From: Eubacteriaceae bacterium CHKCI004 | GTDB lineage: Bacteria; Bacillota; Clostridia; Lachnospirales; Lachnospiraceae | NCBI GenBank assembly: GCA_900016875.1 | Contig: FCNR01000036.1 | Location: 1-64,000 of the forward strand | Direction of reading: 5' to 3' | DNA length: 64,000 nucleotides | Part shown: piece by piece, positions 24,150-32,238 of the stretch | Position numbering within the stretch: position 1 is the first letter of the stretch | Layout: every line of letters starts with the position of its first letter | Position numbers and translations under genes: made by a program | Notes under the pieces: generated by a model | Seen by the model: only the letters and a program-made list of their open reading frames with translations | Databases searched by the model: none | Told to the model about the DNA's origin: nothing

Positions 24150-25505
24150 CTATCTTACTTTTTTGGATTTTACCGTTTTGCTCCAGCTGCCGTATACCTT
24201 TGTCACACTGTTGCCGGATTTCACCTTTTTATAAGAGCGGACTCTCACATAATATTTCTTTCCGGATTTGAGTTTTTTGATGGTTTTTGTTGTCTTTTTA
24301 TTCTTTTTAAGGTTGACAGATTTTGTTTTCTTATTTTTAAATTTCTTGCTGGTCGAATACTGGATCTGGTAACCGCTGGCGTCTTTATCACGCTTAATCG
24401 TAATCTTTAAAGTCCGTCTGCCAGACAGCTGAACTTTTTTAATTTTGGCCTTCTTTGGTGCAGCGGTGCTGGTGGCTGAATTGCTGTTACCGGAATTATT
24501 GTTATTATTGGTTAATGTATTATTAGAAGGAATGGCTACTTCATTCACCGCTCCGTTGGAACTCACGGTTCCGGCGTAATAATAAAGGTTAGTCTTGGAT
24601 GAATCAATATGCATAACAGGTCGAACACCGCATGCCATTGTGCTTACATAATATATACTTCCTGCTCCGCCTGTATCCGATACAGCATAGATCCCATTAT
24701 AGTATCCATTCAAAGTAATCATATATCTTCGAAGCCACCATCCACAAGTCCCTGTTTCATCAGACCATGAACCCATTGCACTGGCATAATCTGTTAGCTG
24801 CGCCTTCCTGGTACTGTTAGAAGCAAAACCATATTGCGAGTTAAGTTCAACCGTGTCTAATAAATATATTTTATCTTGCGTATCTACATTCCTATCTGCT
24901 ACCGCTAATTTGGTTTTAACATTCGTTTCTAAAATAGCACTTTGTTGCTCTGCTGTAAAAGCGCTACCAATGAAACCATTACGTCCCGCACTTGTACTAT
25001 TTAAAAAACTTCGTATAGCACTTTGGCTCCAATTCACTTCAGATATATGCTGTTTCGTATCAATGGCTTTATCCGCTATCAAAAACATGTTTCCGCCTGT
25101 TTCCAGAACTCTCCATTTGATTGGTTCATATCGGAAATAATGCCAGGTTGCAGTATTTTCCCAATTGTAATAACCTTCTGTTCCGGATTTACTGGATGAT
25201 GTAGCATAACTTTTTCTTAATCTCCGATACTTTACGCCGTTGAGCGTAATCTCATCGTTAACATCCCAGCCGCTGGCGTTCTGCAGGGAAATGTAAGTAC
25301 TATTTCCCGGGAGAATCTCCGTCTGCGGATAGCTTCCAAACCAGATACAGTCCCAGGTAGTGGTGTCGCCGGATACGACCGGATCTTTCAAGGTGACAGA
25401 TGCCGCGTTTACTTTACTTCCCGAACCAACGACCAGAAATAAGCCCAAGGCGAAAATAAAGGTCAGCAGAACTTTAACACCACGTCTCATACTATTACTT
25501 TTCAT
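24150..25505 (-). CDS. Secreted DUF6273 protein with C-terminal Fn3-like domain, copy 1
   Basis: A 451-residue exported protein. The signal peptide (VKVLLTFIFALGLFLVVGSG) is followed by a DUF6273 domain, about residues 45-310, with DCIWFGSYPQTEI, FRYEPIKWRVLETGGNMFLI, WSQSAIRSFLN and the closing GVRPVMHID. These motifs recall the C-type-lectin-like or FGE-like fold. An Asn-rich linker leads to a basic Fn3-like domain (about 350-451) with SGYQIQYSTSKKFKNKKTK. ATG 25505 is preceded by AGGAGGAGG. It is paralogous to 28622-30010, with a near-identical start. The ligand is unknown. Confidence 0.85.
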   Translation of the reverse strand: MKSNSMRRGVKVLLTFIFALGLFLVVGSGSKVNAASVTLKDPVVSGDTTTWDCIWFGSYPQTEILPGNSTYISLQNASGWDVNDEITLNGVKYRRLRKSYATSSSKSGTEGYYNWENTATWHYFRYEPIKWRVLETGGNMFLIADKAIDTKQHISEVNWSQSAIRSFLNSTSAGRNGFIGSAFTAEQQSAILETNVKTKLAVADRNVDTQDKIYLLDTVELNSQYGFASNSTRKAQLTDYASAMGSWSDETGTCGWWLRRYMITLNGYYNGIYAVSDTGGAGSIYYVSTMACGVRPVMHIDSSKTNLYYYAGTVSSNGAVNEVAIPSNNTLTNNNNNSGNSNSATSTAAPKKAKIKKVQLSGRRTLKITIKRDKDASGYQIQYSTSKKFKNKKTKSVNLKKNKKTTKTIKKLKSGKKYYVRVRSYKKVKSGNSVTKVYGSWSKTVKSKKVR

Positions 25506-25612
25506 AACTTTCTACCTCCTCCTGATATAGAATACAGGGTTTTCATTATAAAATAATTTTACCATGATAAAGGCACAAAAAGAGAGAATCCCAAATTGTT
25601 TGGGATTCCCTT
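25260..25612 (-). repeat. Duplicated 5' block of DUF6273 genes, copy 1
   Basis: This block (terminator, promoter, ribosome site and about 80 first codons) is nearly identical to 29760-30118; long runs match exactly across the signal peptide and the SVTLKDPVVSGDTTTWDCIW segment. Downstream coding sequence diverges much more. Confidence 0.8.
25576..25608 (-). terminator. Rho-independent terminator of the enoate reductase gene
   Basis: GAATCCCAAA (25586-25595) and TTTGGGATTC (25599-25608) pair perfectly, and on the - strand TCTCTTTTT follows. It is a twin of the hairpin at 30092, with a compensating C-G to T-A change. Confidence 0.88.
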
Positions 25613-25694
25613 TCTACATACATCAATTATGAATATGGAGTTATTGTAAATGAAAGAATTTACAGCAGTTTTTCAGATCCATTATCTGCTTTTT

Positions 25695-27617
25695 TTAGAT
25701 TTCATAGCCTGCCATATAGCCCTCGTAGATGGCGGCAAGTCCGTTTCTTACCTTTTTAGAGTCGCCGATGACTTTTACCGGAACGCCGATTTCGCTAAGT
25801 TCCGGCTCCAGCGTATTGACCGGTTTGGAACCGGCAGCAACCACGACGGTATCCACGTCTTCCAGGACAATTTTTTTACCTTTCTTTTCGATGGTAACAG
25901 TATCGTCACCGATCTCACAGACCTTTGCCCCTTTGTATACTTTCATGTTCTCGTCTTTGATTGCTTTCCGGTGCATCAGCATGGTTTCTCTCTCGCATCC
26001 GATGAGAATGTCGTCAAGCATCTCCACGATGGTAACTTCGCTGCCGTACCAGGATAAGAATTCCGCCGTCTCCACACCGACGGAGCCGCCGCCCATGACC
26101 ACGACATTTTCACCGGCTTTTTTCTTCTGGGTCAGAATATCATTGGCCTGAATGACGTGTGGTTTGTCGCTGCCCGAAATCGGAGGGATAAACGGTTTGC
26201 AGCCGGTGGCGATGATGACCGCATCCGGATGTCCTTCCTGCACCATTTCTTTTGTAAGTTCCGTGTTATACCGGATATCCACGCCCAGCTTTTTAAGCTC
26301 ATGTTTCTGCCAGCCCACAAAGGTCAGAAGCTCCGTTTTGTGCGGAGGCAGAGCGGCGATGAGCCAGGTACCGCCCAGACGGTCGCTCTTTTCAAACAAT
26401 ACCACATGGTGACCTCTGTTTGCCGCCACGATCGCCGCCTCGCATCCGGCCACTCCGCCGCCGGCAATCCAGACCGTCTTCAGAGTCTCTGCCGGATTCT
26501 CCGGAAGCTCATATTCTCTGTCCATCTCAGGATTTACCAGACAGTGACAGTTTTCGCCGCGCATATTTCCACCGATACAGCCCTGCACGCAGCCGATGCA
26601 GTAACGAATATCTTCGAGACGCCCTTCTTTTACTTTGATCGGGAAGTCCGGGTCAGCCAGGGACGCTCTTCCCATGCCGATGAAATCTGCTTTTCCGGCC
26701 TCAAGAACGCTTTCCGCCAGACAGGCCTCATTGATTCTTCCGGCGGTGATGACCGGAATATTTACCACCTTTTTGATTTCGGCGGAATTATCCACAAAGA
26801 CGCAGTTGTCAAGCATCATCGGCTCTACGATGTTATGGGATACAGTAAAGATTCCCTGGGAACAATCGATGGCGTCTACACCTGCTTCCTCCAGCTTTTT
26901 CGCGATAACTCTGGTTTCTCCCATGGAGAGTCCTCCCGGAACGTATTCTACTGTGGACAGTCTCACCATGACTGGGAAATCTTTTCCCACTTTTGCTTTT
27001 ACATCGGCCACGATCTCCAGCAGGAAACGCATCCGGTTCTCCAGACAGCCGCCGTATTCGTCGGTTCTCTTGTTGGCGTATTTTGATAAAAACTCGGAGA
27101 TGAGATATCCGTGGGCAGCATAAATCTCCACCGCGTCAAATTCGGCTTTTTTCAAATTACGCGCCGTATCTCCATACAGGCCGACAATCTTTTTAATCTC
27201 GTCCACCGTCAGTTCCCGCGGATTCTTCTCTCCGGAAACGTCCCGGTAAGGAGAAGGAGCTACCAGATTCTCATCGGAAACGCCGATAAAAGTCTCTCTT
27301 CCGGAATGACTGATCTGTGCGGCAATTTTTGCTCCCGCGGTATGAACGCGCCTTGTCAGCTCCTTATGACTCTCAATGAGCTCGTCATTCCAGATCCCGA
27401 GCATTTTCGGGAAAAATCCCACATTCGGTGCAACGCCGAAATATTCGGTGATGATAAGGCCCCAGCCGCCTTTTGCCTTTCTCTCATGATAGGCGATGAG
27501 CTGCTCTGTGCTGGCTCCCTCCGGCGTCGCGGTGAGGGTTGACATGGCAGGCACAACCAGACGGTTTTTTACCTCCATGGTACCGATTTTCATTGGCTCA
27601 AATAATTTGTCGTACAT
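25695..27617 (-). CDS. Flavin/Fe-S enoate reductase (BaiCD/BaiH, 2,4-dienoyl-CoA reductase type)
   Basis: A 640-residue oxidoreductase. Residues about 1-340 are an old-yellow-enzyme TIM barrel (FMN) with HERKAKGGWGLIITE, QISHSGRE and AAHGYLISEFLS. Then comes a 4Fe-4S cluster motif (CIGCVQGC and CHC). The C-terminal half binds FAD (WIAGGGVAGCEAA) and NAD(P)H (VVMGGGSVGVETAE). Relatives reduce enoates, dienoyl-CoA, isoflavones or bile-acid intermediates; the substrate here is not known. A promoter and likely TetR operator stand upstream, and the regulator gene lies 270 bases before it on the same strand. Confidence 0.9.
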   Translation of the reverse strand: MYDKLFEPMKIGTMEVKNRLVVPAMSTLTATPEGASTEQLIAYHERKAKGGWGLIITEYFGVAPNVGFFPKMLGIWNDELIESHKELTRRVHTAGAKIAAQISHSGRETFIGVSDENLVAPSPYRDVSGEKNPRELTVDEIKKIVGLYGDTARNLKKAEFDAVEIYAAHGYLISEFLSKYANKRTDEYGGCLENRMRFLLEIVADVKAKVGKDFPVMVRLSTVEYVPGGLSMGETRVIAKKLEEAGVDAIDCSQGIFTVSHNIVEPMMLDNCVFVDNSAEIKKVVNIPVITAGRINEACLAESVLEAGKADFIGMGRASLADPDFPIKVKEGRLEDIRYCIGCVQGCIGGNMRGENCHCLVNPEMDREYELPENPAETLKTVWIAGGGVAGCEAAIVAANRGHHVVLFEKSDRLGGTWLIAALPPHKTELLTFVGWQKHELKKLGVDIRYNTELTKEMVQEGHPDAVIIATGCKPFIPPISGSDKPHVIQANDILTQKKKAGENVVVMGGGSVGVETAEFLSWYGSEVTIVEMLDDILIGCERETMLMHRKAIKDENMKVYKGAKVCEIGDDTVTIEKKGKKIVLEDVDTVVVAAGSKPVNTLEPELSEIGVPVKVIGDSKKVRNGLAAIYEGYMAGYEI

Positions 27618-27674
27618 ACAGGTTCCTCCTTCTTTCTTTTAGAAATGTATGGTCATCATTTTTAAATCTTAATT

Positions 27675-27729
27675 TAAATCATGATTTAGATTACGATTCA
27701 ATATTATATCTTTATTAACACTTCGTCAA
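27675..27729 (-). promoter_or_regulatory. Promoter and likely TetR operator of the enoate reductase
   Basis: On the - strand TTGACG (27729-27724) and TATAAT (27708-27703) are 15 bases apart; an overlapping TAATAT gives 17. Just downstream is a perfect 14-bp palindrome TAAATCATGATTTA at 27675-27688, flanked by further partial symmetry. The palindrome would sit at about +8 to +21 and fits a repressor site for the adjacent TetR protein. Confidence 0.7.
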
Positions 27730-27734
27730 GAAAA

Positions 27735-27782
27735 AAACAAAAAAAATAGTTACAAACTTTACATTTAAAATTTGTAACTATT
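27735..27782 (-). terminator. A/T-rich terminator after the tetR gene
   Basis: AATAGTTACAAA (27745-27756) and its perfect complement (27771-27782) enclose 14 bases; on the - strand TTTTTTTTGTTTTTTT follows. The long T-run favours a terminator; the arms alone could also be an operator. Confidence 0.65.
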
Positions 27783-27888
27783 ACACAATCTTTTATGATT
27801 TATAACTATGCGAAATACCATGCCGGACTGGGGTCTCAGCTGCACCGCAATATCTAATATGCATTATTCACTTGCTTTCCATATCCTG

Positions 27889-28530
27889 TCAGCCGTTTTC
27901 CCGTTGCTTCGTCCCGGCGTAACTTTTAAGCACCCGCTCTGTCCATGCGACCATATCCATTTTTCCGCCGCTTAAGCACCAGTTAAAAGTAATGCCGTTA
28001 AAAAGATAACAGTACATATAAATCATTTCTCTGCTGTCCACCGACGCCGGCAGTTCCCCGCCTTCCTTCGCCTTATCAAGGATTTCACTGCCCTGCCGCA
28101 CCAACGGGGTGAAAGCATAATCCTTATCCGGCACGTCAGCATTTGGAAAGAGAGATCCATTGTTGGGCAGATAGAATCCACGGATGAATTTTATTCCCTT
28201 TTCCACATTATAGTTGGCGCAGCACACAAAAATATCAATACTTTTTTCGATATTGTTCATATGCTCAAACTCCGGACGTTTTTCATAATATTTTTTCTGA
28301 TATTCCAGAAAATCGTAGGACAGATAGTACATCAAAAATGTCTCTTTATTTTCAAACAGATTATAGAAGGAACCGTAAGCCACTCCCGCCACCTTACAGA
28401 TATTCCGTATGGTCACCGTATTATAATCATACTCATTCATAATCTGCTCCATTGCGCCGTAAAGCTTACGTCTGGTCTCCTCATTTTTCTGCTGTCGCCT
28501 GCTTGTTCCCAGCTCTGATAACTGATTCAT
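27889..28530 (-). CDS. TetR/AcrR-family regulator upstream of the enoate reductase
   Basis: A 213-residue TetR-type regulator. The helix-turn-helix is in VTIRNICKVAGVAYGSFYNL near residues 37-57, followed by the FENKETF helix; the C-terminal part is a ligand-binding domain with several Cys and aromatic residues. ATG 28530 is chosen because GGGAGG stands nine bases upstream; a longer form beginning 21 bases earlier has no ribosome site. It most likely represses the enoate reductase in response to that enzyme's substrate. Confidence 0.85.
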   Translation of the reverse strand: MNQLSELGTSRRQQKNEETRRKLYGAMEQIMNEYDYNTVTIRNICKVAGVAYGSFYNLFENKETFLMYYLSYDFLEYQKKYYEKRPEFEHMNNIEKSIDIFVCCANYNVEKGIKFIRGFYLPNNGSLFPNADVPDKDYAFTPLVRQGSEILDKAKEGGELPASVDSREMIYMYCYLFNGITFNWCLSGGKMDMVAWTERVLKSYAGTKQRENG

Positions 28531-28621
28531 GAAAAATACCTCCCTTTCCAAGGTAGTCTTATTTTACTACGCCGGAAAGGGAGGCGCAAGGTTTCAGATG
28601 GATTATCTGATTTTATTAACT

Positions 28622-30010
28622 TTATTTGATTTTTTTAGATTTCACCGTTTTACTCCAGCTACCGTATACTTTTATCACGCTGTTGCCGGACTTCACTTTT
28701 TGGAAAGAGCGCACCCGAATATAATACTTCTTTCCTTTTTTCAATTTCTTTAACACTTTCGTTGTCTTTTTATTCTTTTTCAGATTCACCGTTTTCGTTT
28801 TATTCTTTTTAAATTTTTTATTTGTAGAATATTGAATCTGATATCCGGAAGCCTTTTTGTCTCGCTTAATTTTTACTTTAAGCGCTCTGCTACCTGCCAA
28901 AGTTACAGATTTTACCCTGGCACGTTCCAATATAACAGACTTATTATCTTCTTTGTTTCCGGATGTAAATCTATTTCCGGCATTTCCGATATTACCAGAA
29001 CTATCTGACATCGGTATACTTTGTTCATTTACTGTTCCATTGGAGCTTACTGTTCCGGCATAAGAATATAAATTTGTTTTGGATGAATCCATATGAAGTA
29101 CTGGGCGAATTCCTCTGGCTCTGGTAGAATCACAATGTAATCCCGCACGTCCGTCACTGGATACATAACGTGCGCCAATATAGTCTCCGTTCAAAGTATA
29201 TGCAGGCATTCTGGTCCACCAGGAGCAATTACCCGTTCCGTGACTGACACCCATAGCTTTTGCATAATCCGTCGGCTGACATATTCTCGTAGCATTGGAA
29301 ACAAAACCATATCGATTTGCAGCATCATTATTTCCAATACTGAAATCCAATTCAAATGTCCAGAGTAAATACACCTTATCATCGGTATTTATATTGTACG
29401 TTGCTCCCAGATACTGATTTTCCACCGCTGTAGTGAGGATACTACTTTGTTGTTCTGCTGTAAATGCACTCCCCAAAAAACTGTTGCGCCCGGTTGAGGT
29501 ACTGTTCAGAAACCCTCTTATATCGCTGGTAACCCAGAGTGTTGCCGAACCATGACTTTTCGTATCAATCGCTTTATCTGCCATCAGGAACATATTTCCT
29601 CCTGCTTCCAGCACCCGCCATTTGATCGGCTCATACCGAAAGTAATGCCAGGTTGTGCTGTCGCTCCAGTTATAGTAGCCTGTCGTTCCGGAATTTGATG
29701 AAAACGTCGCATGGCTCTTTTTTATCCGCCGATACTTTACGCCATTAAGCGTGAGTTCCTCATTAGCATCCCAGCCGCTGGCGTTCTGCAGGGAAGTGTA
29801 AGTACTATTTCCCGGGAGAATCTCCGTCTGCGGATAGCTGCCAAACCAGATACAGTCCCAGGTAGTGGTGTCGCCGGATACGACCGGATCTTTCAAGGTG
29901 ACAGATGCCGCACTCACTTTATTTTCCAGGCCGATGACCAGAAACAAACCCAGAGCGAAAATAAAAGTCAGCAGTACATTGACACAACGTTTCATACTAT
30001 TACTTTTCAT
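28622..30010 (-). CDS. Secreted DUF6273 protein with C-terminal Fn3-like domain, copy 2
   Basis: A 462-residue paralogue of 24150-25505 with the same plan: signal peptide, DUF6273 domain (DCIWFGSYPQTEI to GIRPVLHMD, about residues 45-315), a variable linker, and a basic Fn3-like domain with SGYQIQYSTNKKFKKNKTK. The segments around WTRMPAYTLNGDYIGARYVS and the linker differ strongly from copy 1, while the first 80 or so codons and the upstream DNA are nearly identical. ATG 30010 follows AGGAGGAGG. It probably works at the cell surface. Confidence 0.85.
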   Translation of the reverse strand: MKSNSMKRCVNVLLTFIFALGLFLVIGLENKVSAASVTLKDPVVSGDTTTWDCIWFGSYPQTEILPGNSTYTSLQNASGWDANEELTLNGVKYRRIKKSHATFSSNSGTTGYYNWSDSTTWHYFRYEPIKWRVLEAGGNMFLMADKAIDTKSHGSATLWVTSDIRGFLNSTSTGRNSFLGSAFTAEQQSSILTTAVENQYLGATYNINTDDKVYLLWTFELDFSIGNNDAANRYGFVSNATRICQPTDYAKAMGVSHGTGNCSWWTRMPAYTLNGDYIGARYVSSDGRAGLHCDSTRARGIRPVLHMDSSKTNLYSYAGTVSSNGTVNEQSIPMSDSSGNIGNAGNRFTSGNKEDNKSVILERARVKSVTLAGSRALKVKIKRDKKASGYQIQYSTNKKFKKNKTKTVNLKKNKKTTKVLKKLKKGKKYYIRVRSFQKVKSGNSVIKVYGSWSKTVKSKKIK

Positions 30011-30118
30011 AACTTTCTACCTCCTCCTGATATAGAAATACGGGGTTTTCATTATGAAATAATTTTACCATGATAAAAGCATAAAAAGAGAGAATCCTAA
30101 ATTGTTTAGGATTCCCCT
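29760..30118 (-). repeat. Duplicated 5' block of DUF6273 genes, copy 2
   Basis: Partner of 25260-25612: the same order of terminator hairpin, promoter, AGGAGGAGG ribosome site and signal-peptide codons, with scattered single-base changes. Confidence 0.8.
30083..30114 (-). terminator. Terminator of the truncated ATPase gene
   Basis: GAATCCTAAA (30092-30101) and TTTAGGATTC (30105-30114) pair perfectly; TCTCTTTTT follows on the - strand. The T-A pair replaces the C-G pair of the twin hairpin at 25586. Confidence 0.88.
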
Positions 30119-30138
30119 GAGATAGCGTCTGAAATACA

Positions 30139-31560
30139 TTACAGTTTTTCGCATTTTTTCACCAGACATTCTTTTCTGTAAAAAGTCACTCCGTATGCCA
30201 GAATATCCTGATAGCCTCCCTGGCGAAGGGAAGCCGCATAATCCCTCATCTCAATCTGACGGAGGGCTTCGTCACATTTCTTTTGTAATTCCTGATAAGT
30301 TTTTGATATTTTAACCTCAAAAATTACCGCTTTACCTTTTACGCTGGGATACTTCAGCAGGATATCCGGACGACCGCTGCCAGATTCCCGGTTGGAAAGG
30401 ACCATATAACCGCTCACATTTTTCAGCATTCCCGCCAGAAAACCGTGATAATAGCTCTCCTGATAATCATAAAAACTGATGGTCTCCATGAGATTCTCCG
30501 AAAGGATTTCTGCTATTTTTTCTGCATCTCCTTCCAGGATACTCTCATAAAGAGGCGACAATTCCTTCTGTCTGGTCTTATCTTCAAACCAGCGCAGAAC
30601 TGTGGTCTTGTAAATGTACCGGACCTCCCTGTTGGGAATGGCCAGTTCCATCAGGACATTTTCTTCCTCCTGCCTTTCACTGACCTTCTTTAAATAACCG
30701 GTGAAAAAGAGGAAATTCCAGAGGTGGTTCTGTGTGGAATACATGTCCTCATAAGTAATATCTTCATGAACCGGTTTCATAATGGTCCTGCCCTCGATGA
30801 GAGATTCAATCTCCTGCTTAACCGACAAATCCGCTTTTTCCACCAAAGTGCGGACAATACTGTTGGAGCTGGTGTTGGACCAGTAAGGTTTCGGCAATGC
30901 TTTCTTATTCCTATAACAGGATTGTATATAGTTGATAACGCTCCAGGGATTATAAACTTCCGTCTCACCAAACTGATAGCCGTCATACCATTCCCGGACG
31001 GTATGGGCATTATCCTGCAGATCATAAGCTTTAAGCAGCTCATCTACTTCTTTTTGCGTAAATCCAAAATGTTCCGCATAGGCGTCGCTGGTGATGGAAA
31101 TTACATTGAGGTTGTTAAGCCCTGTAAAAATAGACTCTTTACTGATACGAAGGCAGCCGGTCACCACGGCAAAGGCAAGATTCTCATTAGATTTCAGCAC
31201 AGACTCGAAAAGAGAACGAATCATGTCAGCCATCTGTTCATAAAAACCATGAAAATACGCATTTTCCAGAGGTACATCATACTCATCAATCAGTACAAGA
31301 ACTTTTTCTCCTGCACACCGATGCAGGCAGTCCGACAAAAAACGCAGAGCATCCGCATAATCTGCTTCCTCTCCCCTCAGATCACGGATGCGAAGATAAT
31401 GCTCTTCTTCTGCCTCAGTCAGTTCCCCACCCCGCTTGATTTCTTCCCAGTGTCTGGAATATTCCTGACCCAGAATTTTCTGGAGCATGGAAAAAGAAAG
31501 CGCACAGGAAGGCTGTTTCATGGACTTTAAGGAAATACTGATTACCGGATACTTCCCCAT
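30139..31560 (-). pseudogene. AAA-ATPase-like/PD-(D/E)XK nuclease protein lacking its N-terminal P-loop
   Basis: This frame matches the AAA-ATPase-like plus DUF1703 nuclease family from its MGKYPVISISLK segment onward: VLVLIDEYDVPLENA (Walker B), YDGYQFGETEVYNPWSVINY, and a C-terminal PD-(D/E)XK core (GRPDILLKY then AVIFEVKIS). Family members start with about 80 further residues that include a Walker A motif; these are missing. The open frame continues to ATG 31605, but that part lies in the terminator of the upstream gene. It is most likely a 5'-truncated remnant of a family common beside mobile elements. Confidence 0.75.
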
Positions 31561-31585
31561 ATGAGACAGATAGCATTCTCCGGGC

Positions 31586-31616
31586 AAAAAAAGAAATCCC
31601 TCCATACCGGGGATTT
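31586..31616 (-). terminator. Terminator of the response regulator gene
   Basis: AAATCCC (31594-31600) and GGGATTT (31610-31616) pair, and on the - strand TTTTTTT (complement of 31586-31592) follows. It lies 35 bases after the stop at 31651 and inside the open 5' end of the truncated ATPase frame. Confidence 0.8.
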
Positions 31617-31650
31617 GTTACGATTCACGCGGTGATTAGGATTTCCTTTT

Positions 31651-32235
31651 CTAATTACGAAATAGTTTGAATATATGCATCAGCTCCCGCTGGCTTTCCA
31701 GACCCAGTTTCTTTAGAATTTTAGTTTTTTGATTAGCTATAGTCTTCGGAGAAGACTGTAGCTTTATATCCTTGCCCATGAGCATCTGAAAAACCCCCAT
31801 CTCCGCTTCCGTCAGTCCCGAGAGAGCCATGGATGCGATGAGATATTCCTGGGCGGTATAGCCCCTGGCCAGCGCCAGAATGTTTTCCACCAGCAGGTTA
31901 GGCTGGTTCTTGAAAATGTAACCAGAAGCAAAAGCTTCTTTCGCTGCTCTCAGCACGATATCAGGAGAGTCCAGCGAGGTCAGAATCAGGACTTTAGCGT
32001 CGGTGAGAAGACGGATTTCTCTGGAGATGCGGATGCCGTCCGCCTCGGAAATGCCAAGATTCAGATCCATGATGACAATCTGCGGGCGAAGGGCGCAAGC
32101 CATCTGCACCGCCTCTTCTTTTTTGCTGCAAGAACCGATCACCTCGATTTCCGGCTGTTTTTCCAGCATTTTCTTTATGAGAAATATAAAATCTTTATCG
32201 TCCTCCACAATAAATACGCGGACATTCTCTGTCAT
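31651..32235 (-). CDS. NarL/LuxR-like response regulator
   Basis: A 194-residue response regulator. The receiver domain spans about 1-120, with acidic residues in FIVEDDKDF, the phosphoacceptor Asp in IVIMDLNLG, the Thr/Ser of LILTSLDS and a Lys in IFKNQP. The short C-terminal region (LSGLTEAEMGVFQMLMGKD and SPKTIANQKTKILKKLGLES) is a LuxR-type helix-turn-helix. It starts three bases after the kinase stop codon, so the pair is one operon. Its targets are unknown. Confidence 0.85.
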   Translation of the reverse strand: MTENVRVFIVEDDKDFIFLIKKMLEKQPEIEVIGSCSKKEEAVQMACALRPQIVIMDLNLGISEADGIRISREIRLLTDAKVLILTSLDSPDIVLRAAKEAFASGYIFKNQPNLLVENILALARGYTAQEYLIASMALSGLTEAEMGVFQMLMGKDIKLQSSPKTIANQKTKILKKLGLESQRELMHIFKLFRN

Positions 32236-32238
32236 CTG

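Noticed and set aside
26157-27086. Open frame of 309 codons on the + strand across the enoate reductase
   Set aside because: Antisense shadow of a gene with complete TIM-barrel, Fe-S and FAD motifs.
27745-27782. 12-bp inverted repeat as the TetR operator
   Set aside because: A long T-run follows on the - strand directly after the tetR gene, so a terminator is the better reading; the 14-bp palindrome at 27675 is placed better for repression.
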